In this document: positions 56,165 through 64,000 of the stretch, one piece after another
Layout of the letters: the number at the start of each line of letters is the position of its first letter
Position numbering within the stretch: position 1 is the first letter of the stretch
Source of the DNA: Streptomyces sp. CB00455
Lineage (GTDB): Bacteria > Actinomycetota > Actinomycetes > Streptomycetales > Streptomycetaceae
Assembly (NCBI RefSeq): GCF_001905445.1
Contig: NZ_LIVQ01000003.1
Location: 993,445-1,057,444 of the forward strand
Length of the DNA stretch: 64,000 nucleotides
Direction of reading: 5' to 3'
The notes under the pieces: generated by a model
Told to the model about the DNA's origin: nothing
Databases searched by the model: none
The model's input: only the letters and a program-made list of their open reading frames with translations
Program-made: the position numbers and the translations under genes

Positions 56165-57240
56165 ACCATTCCGACGCAACGCCGGACCCGACGGCGGACC
56201 CGACGGCAGGTCTGCCGGGAGGTCTGCCGGGAGACCCGACGGCGGACCCGACGGGAGCGACCATCCCCGGCCCGGCGGTACCGCCCGCGGTGACCGGCCA
56301 CCACCCCTCCCCGCGCAGCGCCCGAGCCGCGGCCGGTCGGGGCGGCGGGTCCGTCCCCGCCGCGGGCGAGCGGGCCGGCGGCCGGGCCGGGGTCCCCCTC
56401 GCCCAGCGCGCCGCGAGTGCGCTCGGCGCCGGGGCGCTGCGGATCTTCCTCGTCTGCGCCGCGCTGTTCTGGCTGCTGCCCACCCTCGGGCTGCTCGTCT
56501 CCTCCTTCCTCGCCCCGACGGACCTCAACAAGGCCGGCTGGTGGCAGGCGCTGACCGCGCCCACCCGTCTGACGGCCGGGAACTACGAGCGGCTGCTGGC
56601 GAACGACACGATCACCGGTTCGCTGCTGAACACGGTCGCGATCGCGGTGCCGGCGACCCTGCTGGTGGTGACGCTCGGCGCCTTCGCCGGATACGCCTTC
56701 GCCTGGCTGGAGTTCCCCGGACGGGACTGGCTCTTCCTGGCCGTCGTGGGGCTGCTGGTCGTCCCGGTGCAGGTGGCCCTCATCCCGGTCTCCGAACTCT
56801 TCGGAGCCATCGGCCTGTTCGAGACCACCGCCGGTGTGGTCCTCTTCCACACCGCCTTCGGGCTGCCCTTCGCCGTGTTCCTGCTGCGGAACTTCTTCGC
56901 GGAGATCCCGCGCGAGCTGCTGGAGGCGGCGCGTCTCGACGGGGCCGGCGAACTGCGGCTCTTCGCCCGCGTGGTGCTGCCGCTGGGCGGCCCGGCGATC
57001 GCCTCGCTCGGCATCTTCCAGTTCCTGTGGGTGTGGAACGACATGCTGGTCGCCCTCGTCTTCGCGGACTCGGCCCACCCGCCGATCACGGTCGCGCTCC
57101 AGCAGCAGGTGCGGCAGTTCGGGAACAACATCGACGTGCTCGCGCCCGGCGCGTTCCTGTCGATGGTGATCCCCCTCGTCGTCTTCTTCGCCTTCCAGCG
57201 GCAGTTCGTCTCGGGGGTGATGGCGGGCGCGATCAAGTGA
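56161..57240 (+). CDS. ABC importer permease (MalG-like)
   Basis: A 359-residue permease from ATG 56161. An unusually long Pro/Asp/Thr-rich cytoplasmic N-terminus (residues 1-85, with PTADPT repeats) precedes TM1 (ALRIFLVCAALFWLLPTLGL). The usual six helices and the EAA motif PRELLEAARLDGAGELRLFA (about 257-276) follow. It pairs with the preceding permease. No ATPase gene follows; in Streptomyces a shared ATPase such as MsiK usually energises such importers. After it, CCGGCCCGC (57241-57249) can pair with GCGGGCCGG (57299-57307) as a weak terminator structure. Confidence 0.92.
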   Translation: MNHSDATPDPTADPTAGLPGGLPGDPTADPTGATIPGPAVPPAVTGHHPSPRSARAAAGRGGGSVPAAGERAGGRAGVPLAQRAASALGAGALRIFLVCAALFWLLPTLGLLVSSFLAPTDLNKAGWWQALTAPTRLTAGNYERLLANDTITGSLLNTVAIAVPATLLVVTLGAFAGYAFAWLEFPGRDWLFLAVVGLLVVPVQVALIPVSELFGAIGLFETTAGVVLFHTAFGLPFAVFLLRNFFAEIPRELLEAARLDGAGELRLFARVVLPLGGPAIASLGIFQFLWVWNDMLVALVFADSAHPPITVALQQQVRQFGNNIDVLAPGAFLSMVIPLVVFFAFQRQFVSGVMAGAIK

Positions 57241-57350
57241 CCGGCCCGCGGCGTCGGCACTGTGTCAGCCGAATGCCGCATCCTGCGTAACCCGGTCGGC
57301 GGGCCGGGGGTTCCAGGGCGACATGCCCGCCCGCCACCCCTGGATGTGCC

Positions 57351-59624
57351 GTGCCCCGGTTCAGCGTCATCGTGCCCGCGTACAAGGTCCAGGCGTACCT
57401 CCAGGAGAGCCTGGACTCGGTCCTCACGCAGTCGTACCCGGACCTGGAGCTGATCGCGGTCGACGACGCCTCCCCGGACGCCTGCGGCGCGATCATCGAC
57501 GAGTACGCGTCCCGGGACCCGCGGCTCACCGCCGTCCACCTGGCGCACAACCTCGGCCCGGGCCCGGCCCGCAACGCGGGCCTGACCCGGGCCATCGGCG
57601 ACTACCTGGTCTTCCTCGACGGCGACGACACCCTGGCGCCGGGCGCGCTGGCGGCCCTCACCGACCGGCTGAAGGCCACCGGCTCCCCCGACGTCCTGGT
57701 CTACGGCCACGCGTGCACCTCCTGGACCGGCGAACCGGTCCGCGACCGGTTCTCGGACCGGCTCCGCGAGGACGGGCCGGCCAGCTTCCGCCTCGCCGAC
57801 CGCCCGGCGCTGCTCGGCACGGCGATGGTGGTGTGGGACAAGGCCTACCGCCGCGACTACGTGGAGCGCGAGGGCTTCGCCTTCCCGCCCGGCTTCTACG
57901 AGGACGCGCCCTGGAGCTACCCGGCGCTGCTGGCCGCGCAGTCCCTCGCGGTCCTGGACCGGGTCTGCGTCCAGCACCGGCGACGGCGCGCGGGATCGGT
58001 CCTGACCACCTGCAGCCGCCGCCACCTCGACGTCTTCGACCAGTACGACCGCGTTTTCGGCTACCTGGGCGGCCGCCCCGAACTGGAGCGCTGGCGCCCC
58101 GCCGTGCACCGGCGGATGGCCGAGCACTTCTGCGCGGTGTACGCCGACCCGCGCCGCCTCCCGCGCGCGGCCCGGGCCGAGTTCTTCGGCCGGGCCTGCG
58201 CACTGCTGCGCCGCCACCGGGCACCGGCGGGCACGGGCGGGCCGGCGCTGCCCCTGTCGCGGGCCGACCGCGTCCGGCACGCCCTGATGCGGCTGGGCGC
58301 CCGGCGCACCTACCGGCTGCTGTCGGCGCTGCGCTCGGCCGGGCGGGCCGCGGGCCGCGGGGCGCTGGCCGCCGGCGGGGGTCTGCGGGAGGCCTGGCTG
58401 CGGCTGCACTACCGGATCCAGCGCCTGCTGCCGCTCCGCCCCGAGCTGGCGGTCTTCTCCGCGTACTGGCACGGCGGCTACGCCTGCAACCCGGCGGCGA
58501 TCGAGGCCAAGCTGCGGGAGCTGGCGCCGCGGATGCGCACGGCATGGATCTGCGACCCGCAGCACACGGCCACGCTGCCCCGCCGCACGGCGGCGCTGCG
58601 CCCCGGCTCGGCGGCGTACTGGACGGCCCTGGCCCGGGCCACGTACCTGGTGACGAACGTCAACTTCGAGCGCGCGCTGGTCAAGCGCCGGGGCCAGGTC
58701 CTGGTGCAGACCCAGCACGGGACGCCGCTCAAGCGGGTCGGACTGGACCTGCGGGACCGGCCCGCGGCCGCCCCGACGACGGATTTCGCGGGCCTGCTGC
58801 GCGGCGCCGACCAGTGGGACTACCTGCTCTCCGCCAACCGCCACTCCACCCTGGTCTGGGAGAAGGCCGTGCCGTCCTCCTACACGACGCTGGAGTACGG
58901 CTACCCGCGCAACGACCCCTTCCACCGGGCGAGCCAGGCGGACGTCCTGGAACTGCGCGAGCGCCTGGGCATCGCGCCGGATTCGACGGCGGTCCTGTAC
59001 GCGCCCACGCACCGCGACTACCGGCGCAGCCGGCCGGACCACCTGGACTTCGCCCGGGTGCTGCGCGACCTCGGCCCGCGCTTCACGCTGCTGGTCCGCA
59101 CGCACCTGACGTACGCGGGCACCGGCTGGACCCCGGAGCCCCACCCGCGGCTGATCGACGTCTCCTCGTACCCCTCGGTGGAGGACCTGTGCCTCGCCTC
59201 GGACGCGCTGGTGACGGACTACTCGTCCGTGATGTTCGACTACGCGGCTCTGGACCGGCCGATCGTGATCCACGCGGACGACCGGGAGGCGTACGAGGCG
59301 GCCCGGGGCACCTACTTCGACCTGCGGTCGTGCCCGCCGGGCGCGATCGCGCGCACCGAGGACGAGCTGGTGGACATCTTCGCGTCGGGCCACTGGCAGA
59401 GCTCCCGCTCGGCGCAGCTGCGGGCGTCGTTCCGCGCGCGCTTCTGCCCGTACGACGACGGCCACGCGGCCGAGCGCGTGGTCCGCCGCGTCTTCCTGGG
59501 CCAGTCCGCGCCGACTCCGCCGATCACCCCCCTGCACGCCCGCCGTCCCGCCCCACCGGCCCCCTCCACGGCCGTGGCCACGGAACCGGCGGCGGCATCC
59601 GTGGCCTCGGGTCACCGGCCGTAG
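57351..59624 (+). CDS. bifunctional GT2 glycosyltransferase / CDP-glycerol glycerophosphotransferase (TagF-like)
   Basis: A 757-residue fusion from GTG 57351. Residues 1-230 form a GT-A family 2 glycosyltransferase: FSVIVPAYKVQAYLQESL, VDDASPD, and the metal-binding FLDGDDTL (90-93). Residues about 375-715 form a TagF/TarF-like CDP-glycerol transferase: TQHGTPLKRVG (His456-Gly-Thr-Pro), YAPTHRD, and VTDYSSVMFDYA. A Pro/Ala tail ends the protein. The likely role is building a poly(polyol-phosphate) teichoic-acid-like or capsule chain at the cytoplasmic face. The exporter pair at 60.5-62.1 kb fits as its partner. Confidence 0.88.
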   Translation: MPRFSVIVPAYKVQAYLQESLDSVLTQSYPDLELIAVDDASPDACGAIIDEYASRDPRLTAVHLAHNLGPGPARNAGLTRAIGDYLVFLDGDDTLAPGALAALTDRLKATGSPDVLVYGHACTSWTGEPVRDRFSDRLREDGPASFRLADRPALLGTAMVVWDKAYRRDYVEREGFAFPPGFYEDAPWSYPALLAAQSLAVLDRVCVQHRRRRAGSVLTTCSRRHLDVFDQYDRVFGYLGGRPELERWRPAVHRRMAEHFCAVYADPRRLPRAARAEFFGRACALLRRHRAPAGTGGPALPLSRADRVRHALMRLGARRTYRLLSALRSAGRAAGRGALAAGGGLREAWLRLHYRIQRLLPLRPELAVFSAYWHGGYACNPAAIEAKLRELAPRMRTAWICDPQHTATLPRRTAALRPGSAAYWTALARATYLVTNVNFERALVKRRGQVLVQTQHGTPLKRVGLDLRDRPAAAPTTDFAGLLRGADQWDYLLSANRHSTLVWEKAVPSSYTTLEYGYPRNDPFHRASQADVLELRERLGIAPDSTAVLYAPTHRDYRRSRPDHLDFARVLRDLGPRFTLLVRTHLTYAGTGWTPEPHPRLIDVSSYPSVEDLCLASDALVTDYSSVMFDYAALDRPIVIHADDREAYEAARGTYFDLRSCPPGAIARTEDELVDIFASGHWQSSRSAQLRASFRARFCPYDDGHAAERVVRRVFLGQSAPTPPITPLHARRPAPPAPSTAVATEPAAASVASGHRP

Positions 59625-59664
59625 GGGCGCCGCCGCCTTCGCTGCGCCCGGGTTGCCGCGCCGG

Positions 59665-60303
59665 TCAGGCGGTGGTGGCTCCCAGGCCCGCCAGTACCGA
59701 GCGGGCCAGTTCGTCCAGGTAGGTGCGGTCCACGTCGTCCCGGACCACCACCTGGCGCCAGTACAGGGGGCCGATCGCCAGGTCGAGGGCCCGGCCCGGG
59801 TCCGTGGAGCCGGGGAGTTCGCCGCGTGCGACGGCGCCCGAGACGATGCCCTCCGCCATCCGCCGCTGTCCGTCCAGCAGTGCGCCCCGTACCGCGTCCG
59901 CGATCTCCGGGTTGCGGGCCGCCTCGACCAGGAGATCGGGGATGACCGCCGAGGCCACCGGGTGGCGCAGCACGTGCGACATGACCTCCAGCAGGGCCCG
60001 TACGTCCCCGTACAGCGAGCCCGTGGCCGGTACCGGCAGGCCGTCCACCGCGAAGGCGCCCACCAGGTCCAGGACCAGGTGCAGCTTCGACTTCCACCGG
60101 CGGTAGACGGCCGTCTTGCCCACGCCGGCCCGCCGGGCGATGCCCTCGATGGACATCCGGGAGAAGCCGACCGCGGCCAGTTCCTCCACCACGGCCTCCC
60201 GGATCGCCTCGGTCACGTCCTCGCGCAGGACGGCGGCCCCGGCGGGGGCACGGCGGGCGGCGGCGGGCGCGGTGGCGGGGGAGGCGGAGGGGTCCGTGGT
60301 CAT
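59665..60303 (-). CDS. TetR-family transcriptional regulator
   Basis: A 212-residue repressor-type protein starting at ATG 60303 (MTTDPSASPATAP) after a disordered N-terminus. The TetR helix-turn-helix (about residues 27-75) reads IREAVVEELAAVGFSRMSIE, ARRAGVGKTAVYRRWKSK. The C-terminal ligand domain contains WRQVVVRDD. It lies between the transferase and exporter genes, divergent from the exporter 171 bases away, and may control it; the ligand is unknown. Confidence 0.9.
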   Translation of the reverse strand: MTTDPSASPATAPAAARRAPAGAAVLREDVTEAIREAVVEELAAVGFSRMSIEGIARRAGVGKTAVYRRWKSKLHLVLDLVGAFAVDGLPVPATGSLYGDVRALLEVMSHVLRHPVASAVIPDLLVEAARNPEIADAVRGALLDGQRRMAEGIVSGAVARGELPGSTDPGRALDLAIGPLYWRQVVVRDDVDRTYLDELARSVLAGLGATTA

Positions 60304-60473
60304 GCACCGAGCATAGCGGCGCACGCCGCCACCTGGCCGTCACGACGATACGGTTGCGTTCCGACGCGTCCCGCTCTAATCTCGGCGTAGCGACGATACG
60401 GACCCGTCCCGCCGGTGAGGCGGCGGCGCCCGGCATCGCCAGCGACGCCCCGCCCCCGGCGAAAGCGATCCCT

Positions 60474-61373
60474 GTGACCACCGCGACCGCATCCCCGACC
60501 GCACCCGCGACCCCCGCGGAACTCGCGGCCGCCCACGGCCTGACCGTCAGCGGCGCCCGCCCCTCCCTCCCGCGCTACGTCGCGGACCTCTGGGGCCGCC
60601 GCCACTTCGTGACCGCCTACGCGACCGCCCGTATGCAGGCCACGTACAGCACCGCCCGGCTCGGCCAGGTCTGGCACCTGGTGACGCCGCTGCTCAACGC
60701 GGCCGTCTACTACTTCATCTTCGGCATCGTGATGCGGGCCAGTCACGACGTGCCCGACTACGTTCCGTTCCTGATCACCGGCGTCTTCGTCTGGGACTTC
60801 ATCGGCAGCTCCATCAACGCCGGCACCCGCGCCGTCCACAGCAACCTCGGACTGGTCCGCGCCCTGCACTTCCCGCGCGCCAGCCTGCCCATCGCCGGCG
60901 TCGTGCAGCTCTTCCAGCAGCTGCTCGTCTCCATGGGCGCCCTGGTGATCCTGCTGCTCGCCTTCGGCCAGACCCCCCGCCCGGCCTGGCTCCTGGCCGT
61001 GCCGGCCCTGCTGCTCATGGCCCTCTTCTGCGCCGGCGTCGCCATGGTCATGGCCCGCATCGGCAGCAAGAGCCCCGATGTGAGCCAGCTGATGCCCTTC
61101 GTCCTGCGCACCTGGATGTACTCCTCGGGCGTCATGTGGTCCATCGACCAGATGGTCAGGGGCGACGAGCTGCCGCACTGGGTCGCGCTGCTGCTCAAGG
61201 CCAACCCCGCCGCCGTCTACATCGACCTGATGCGCTTCGCGCTGATCGACAGCTTTCCGGCGCACTCGCTCCCGCACCACGTGTGGCCCGTCGCCATCGG
61301 CTGGGCGCTGCTCGCCGGCGTCGGCGGTTTCATCTACTTCTGGAAGGCCGAGGAGGAGTACGGACGTGGCTGA
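60474..61373 (+). CDS. ABC-2 type exporter permease (TagG-like)
   Basis: A 299-residue membrane protein from GTG 60474 (VTTATASPTAPATPAE); the ribosome binding site is weak (GAAAGCGA). It matches the polysaccharide/teichoic-acid export permease family: TYSTARLGQVWHLVTPLLN, GVFVWDFIGSSINAGTRAV, ANPAAVYIDLMRFALID, and about six helices. It moves a lipid-linked polymer across the membrane, powered by the ATPase whose start overlaps its stop by 8 bases. Confidence 0.92.
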   Translation: MTTATASPTAPATPAELAAAHGLTVSGARPSLPRYVADLWGRRHFVTAYATARMQATYSTARLGQVWHLVTPLLNAAVYYFIFGIVMRASHDVPDYVPFLITGVFVWDFIGSSINAGTRAVHSNLGLVRALHFPRASLPIAGVVQLFQQLLVSMGALVILLLAFGQTPRPAWLLAVPALLLMALFCAGVAMVMARIGSKSPDVSQLMPFVLRTWMYSSGVMWSIDQMVRGDELPHWVALLLKANPAAVYIDLMRFALIDSFPAHSLPHHVWPVAIGWALLAGVGGFIYFWKAEEEYGRG

Positions 61374-62145
61374 CACCGCAGCGAAGATCCCCACCGTGAT
61401 CGCGGACGAGGTCCACGTCGTCTACAAGGTCCAGGGCGGCGGCAGCCGCAAGGGCGGCGCCACCGCCGCCCTCAGCCGGATCTTCTCCCGCGGGCCCGCC
61501 CCCGGCATCCGTGAGGTGCACGCCGTCAAGGGCGTCAGCTTCACCGCCCACAAGGGCGAGGCCATCGGTCTGATCGGCTCCAACGGATCGGGCAAGTCCA
61601 CCCTGCTGGCCGCCATCGCCGGCCTCCAGCCGGTGGCCCGCGGCCGGATCTTCTCGCACGGCCAGCCGTCCCTGCTCGGGGTCAACGCCGCGCTGATGAA
61701 CGACCTGACGGGCGAGCGCAACGTCGTGCTCGGCGGCCTGGCGATGGGCATGTCCCGCCGGCAGATCCAGGAGCGCTACCAGGACATCGTCGACTTCTCC
61801 GGCATCAACGAGAAGGGCGACTTCATCTCCCTGCCCATGCGCACCTACTCCTCGGGCATGGGTGCCCGGCTGCGCTTCTCCATCGCCGCCGCGAAGGACC
61901 ACGACGTCCTGATGATCGACGAGGCGCTGGCCACCGGGGATGCCGCCTTCCAGCGGCGCAGCCAGGCCCGCATCGAGGAACTCCGCGAGCGCGCCGGCAC
62001 CGTCTTCCTCGTCAGCCACGGCATCAACACGGTGCGCGAGACCTGCGACCGCGCGATCTGGCTGGAAGCGGGCGTCCTGCGCATGGACGGCCCTTCGGCC
62101 GAGGTCTGCAGCGCCTACGAGGCCTTCACCTCGGGCAGGGGGTGA
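61366..62145 (+). CDS. ABC exporter ATPase (TagH-like)
   Basis: A 259-residue ATPase from GTG 61366, overlapping the permease stop (61371-61373). Walker A IGSNGSGKSTLLAAI (Lys77), signature YSSGMGARLRFSI, Walker B VLMIDEALATGD, H-loop VSHGINTV. The signature YSSGMxxRLxFS is characteristic of TagH/Wzt-type polysaccharide exporters. It lacks the C-terminal substrate-binding extension of Wzt. Confidence 0.93.
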   Translation: MADTAAKIPTVIADEVHVVYKVQGGGSRKGGATAALSRIFSRGPAPGIREVHAVKGVSFTAHKGEAIGLIGSNGSGKSTLLAAIAGLQPVARGRIFSHGQPSLLGVNAALMNDLTGERNVVLGGLAMGMSRRQIQERYQDIVDFSGINEKGDFISLPMRTYSSGMGARLRFSIAAAKDHDVLMIDEALATGDAAFQRRSQARIEELRERAGTVFLVSHGINTVRETCDRAIWLEAGVLRMDGPSAEVCSAYEAFTSGRG

Positions 62146-62149
62146 CCCG

Positions 62150-62225
62150 CCGGCGTCTCGGGGCGCCCCGCCGGCCCCGCCGCGCGTGGTAGGCGCGGGG
62201 GCCCGGGGGCAGAGCCCCCGGGCGG
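62150..62225. repeat. degenerate member of the 3'-flank repeat family
   Basis: CCCCGCCGGCCCCGCCGCG, then GTAGGCGCGGGGGCCCGGGGGC and AGAGCCCCCGGG recalls the units at 2252 and 5253 with the TTTGAGGCGC core eroded to GTAGGCGC. It begins 5 bases past the ABC ATPase stop. Confidence 0.55.
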
Positions 62226-62251
62226 CGCCGCGGGCAAAGAGCCCCGCACCC

Positions 62252-62319
62252 TGCGGAGACGGAAAGCGGGCGGCCCCGGGACCTGCTGGTCCCGGGGCCG
62301 CCCGTCGTCCGTCTCCGCA
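62252..62319. terminator. nested two-tier hairpin between convergent genes
   Basis: An outer perfect stem TGCGGAGACGGA / TCCGTCTCCGCA (62252-62263 and 62308-62319) encloses an inner perfect 16-bp stem GGGCGGCCCCGGGACC / GGTCCCGGGGCCGCCC (62268-62283 and 62288-62303) with a four-base loop. It serves the converging ABC ATPase and glutamate dehydrogenase genes. Confidence 0.88.
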
Positions 62320-62345
62320 CGGCCCGCACCGTGGCGGGCCACCGG

Positions 62346-64000
62346 TCAGGTGTGCGTGCGCAGCAGCGAACGCATCGTCCGCATCGCGACCGACAAGTTC
62401 GCCAGGTCGAAGTCGTCCGAGCCGCGGATCTCGTCCAGGGTCGTGCGTGCCCGGGAGATCAGCGCCGCGTTCTTCTCCTCCCAGAGCTTGAACCGCTCCT
62501 CGGGGGTGGCCTCGCCGTTGCCCACCGACAGCACATCGGCGGTCAGGGCCGCGTGTGCGGCGAACAGGTCCTCGCGGATGGAGGCGCGGGCCATGGACTG
62601 CCAGCGGTCGGCCCGCGGCAGCTCGATGATCCGGTCCATCAGCTGGGTGATGTCCAGGCGGTCGGCGAGGTCGTAGTACACCTCGGCGACGTTCAGCGGG
62701 GCGACCCCGGTACGGTCCGCGATGGCGACGACGTCGAGCGTCGGGAAGGCGGAGGAGAAGCCGGCCACCTTGGCGGCCAGTTCCTCCGGAACGCCCTCAC
62801 CGATCAGCTCGTCCATGATCGACTGGTACCACTCCAGGTCCGCGCCCCGCACCAGCTTCGGCAGCTCGGTCCAGACGTGGCCGACCCGCTCCCCGAAGAA
62901 TTCGATGGTCTCGGTGATCTGGAGCGGCTGCGGCCGGTTGTTCAGCAGCCAGCGCGTGCCGCGCTCGACCAGGCGCCGCGAGTGGAGCCGGATCCGGGTC
63001 TGGACACTGGCCGCGACCTTGTTGTCGAGCGCCTCGACCGCGTCCCACACCTCGGCGAGGCCGAAGATCTCGCGGGCCGCGAGCTGCGCCCGCACGATCT
63101 CCTCCGTGGAGGCCCCGGTCTCCTCGCGCAGACGGTGCAGGAAGGTCGAGCCACCGGTGTTGACGGTGTCGTTGACCAGGATGGTGGTGGTGATCTCACG
63201 CCGCAGCGCGTGCGCCTCGACCTGCTCGGGGAACTTCTCGCGCAGGGCTGCGGGGAAGTACGAGAAGAGCAGGCGGCGCAGGTACGGGTCGTCCGGCAGC
63301 TCGGTCGCGATGAGCTCGTCCGCCACCGTGATCTTGGTGTAGGCGAACAGGACGGCCAGTTCCGGCTGGGTCAGGCCCTTGCCGGTGTTCAGCAGTTCGC
63401 GGATCTGCCGGTCCGCGGGCAGGAACTCCAGCTCGCGGTTGAGCAGCCCGGCTTGCTCCAGGCGGCGCATGAAGCGCTGCTGGGCGTGGAGCAGGCTGGG
63501 GGCCTGCGCCGCGCCGTTGGCCAGTGCCAGGTTCTGGGCGTAGTTGTTGCGGAGCACCAGGTGGCCGACCTCGTCGGTCATCTGGGCCAGCAGGGTGTTG
63601 CGCTGCTTGACGGTCAGGTCGCCGTCCGCGACGACCGCGTTGAGCAGGATCTTGATGTTCACCTCGTGGTCGGAGGTGTCCACGCCGGCGCTGTTGTCGA
63701 TGGCGTCGGTGTTGATCTTGCCGCCCTCGCCGCCGGCGCCGCTGCGGGCGAACTCGATGCGTCCGAGCTGGGTCAGGCCCAGGTTGCCGCCCTCGCCGAT
63801 GACCTTGGCCCGCACGTCGGAGCCGTTGACGCGGATGGCGTCGTTGGCCTTGTCGCCGACGTCCGCGTGCGTCTCGGCCGTGGCCTTGACGTACGTGCCG
63901 ATGCCGCCGTTCCACAGCAGGTCCACGGGGGCCTTGAGGATGGCCTGCATCAGCTCGGCCGGGGTCATCTTGGTGACGCCCGCCTCGATGCCGAGGGCCG
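62346..64000 (-). CDS. NAD-specific glutamate dehydrogenase, large type (C-terminal part, cut by window edge)
   Basis: The frame runs from TGA at 62346-62348 to the right edge without a stop, giving about 551 C-terminal residues of a protein that in this family is about 1600-1650 long (180-kDa class first described in Streptomyces clavuligerus). The internal MTPAELMQAILKAPVDLLWN is not a start; ALGIEAGVTK precedes it in frame. Family marks: WNGGIGTYVKA, GANLGLT-like EGGNLGLTQLGRIEFA, GGKINTDAIDNSAGVD and the long helical C-terminal domain. It deaminates glutamate to 2-oxoglutarate with NAD in the cytosol. Confidence 0.95.
   Translation of the reverse strand, partial: ALGIEAGVTKMTPAELMQAILKAPVDLLWNGGIGTYVKATAETHADVGDKANDAIRVNGSDVRAKVIGEGGNLGLTQLGRIEFARSGAGGEGGKINTDAIDNSAGVDTSDHEVNIKILLNAVVADGDLTVKQRNTLLAQMTDEVGHLVLRNNYAQNLALANGAAQAPSLLHAQQRFMRRLEQAGLLNRELEFLPADRQIRELLNTGKGLTQPELAVLFAYTKITVADELIATELPDDPYLRRLLFSYFPAALREKFPEQVEAHALRREITTTILVNDTVNTGGSTFLHRLREETGASTEEIVRAQLAAREIFGLAEVWDAVEALDNKVAASVQTRIRLHSRRLVERGTRWLLNNRPQPLQITETIEFFGERVGHVWTELPKLVRGADLEWYQSIMDELIGEGVPEELAAKVAGFSSAFPTLDVVAIADRTGVAPLNVAEVYYDLADRLDITQLMDRIIELPRADRWQSMARASIREDLFAAHAALTADVLSVGNGEATPEERFKLWEEKNAALISRARTTLDEIRGSDDFDLANLSVAMRTMRSLLRTHT

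Overview
The window is high-GC actinobacterial DNA with strong G/C third-position bias. Gene content and order (hpd with an AsnC/Lrp regulator; murA, hup, malic enzyme; nnaR-narK; ssrA-smpB-S41 protease-ftsX-ftsE; prfB; paired kinases pkaB/pkaA; large NAD-glutamate dehydrogenase) match the core chromosome of Streptomyces. Assignments rest on motifs and gene order read by eye, not on a database search.

Layout. 1-6.3 kb: edge of a GlcD-type FAD oxidase, a TPR protein, hpd and its divergent Lrp-type regulator, the stump of an ABC-transporter gene, a Lon-like membrane protease and an IclR regulator, with expanded intergenic repeats. 6.6-10.4 kb: an SF2 helicase and an MFS exporter separated by short tandem repeats. 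10.5-17.2 kb: tRNA-Cys(GCA), then a six-gene minus-strand cassette of type VII secretion (ESX) character: a helical protein, a WXG/PPE-like Pro-Gly-rich protein, a mycosin protease, a small helical protein, a 762-residue WXG-motif protein and a lipoprotein, with no local ESX core genes. 17.4-23.0 kb: a three-subunit molybdenum hydroxylase whose iron-sulfur subunit is about five times the usual size. 23.4-30 kb: GH20 hexosaminidase, a DUF3039 protein, a YqgE protein, murA, hup and malic enzyme.

30-37 kb: a possible structured RNA, a HelD-type RNA-polymerase-associated helicase, a CGNR zinc-finger protein, a GNAT enzyme, then nnaR and narK for nitrate/nitrite. 37-46.4 kb: a LysR/MFS divergent pair, tmRNA with smpB, a secreted S41 protease, ftsX/ftsE, a zinc-ribbon membrane peptide, prfB, and a Cys-containing leader peptide before a 2-oxoglutarate oxygenase. 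46.4-53.4 kb: two Ser/Thr kinases facing a 1106-residue FHA-FtsK/SpoIIIE protein, so kinase and phosphothreonine reader are neighbours. 53.4-57.2 kb: a sugar-type ABC importer without its own ATPase, one permease carrying an inserted extracytoplasmic domain. 57.3-62.1 kb: a GT2/CDP-glycerol glycerophosphotransferase fusion and a TagG/TagH exporter pair, suggesting synthesis and export of a teichoic-acid-like polymer, with a TetR gene between them. 62.3-64 kb: C-terminal third of NAD-glutamate dehydrogenase, running off the edge.

The points most worth following up are the ESX cassette beside tRNA-Cys, the modified molybdenum hydroxylase, the permease with an inserted domain, the leader-peptide/oxygenase pair, the candidate RNA at 30.2 kb, and the expanded 3'-flank repeat family.
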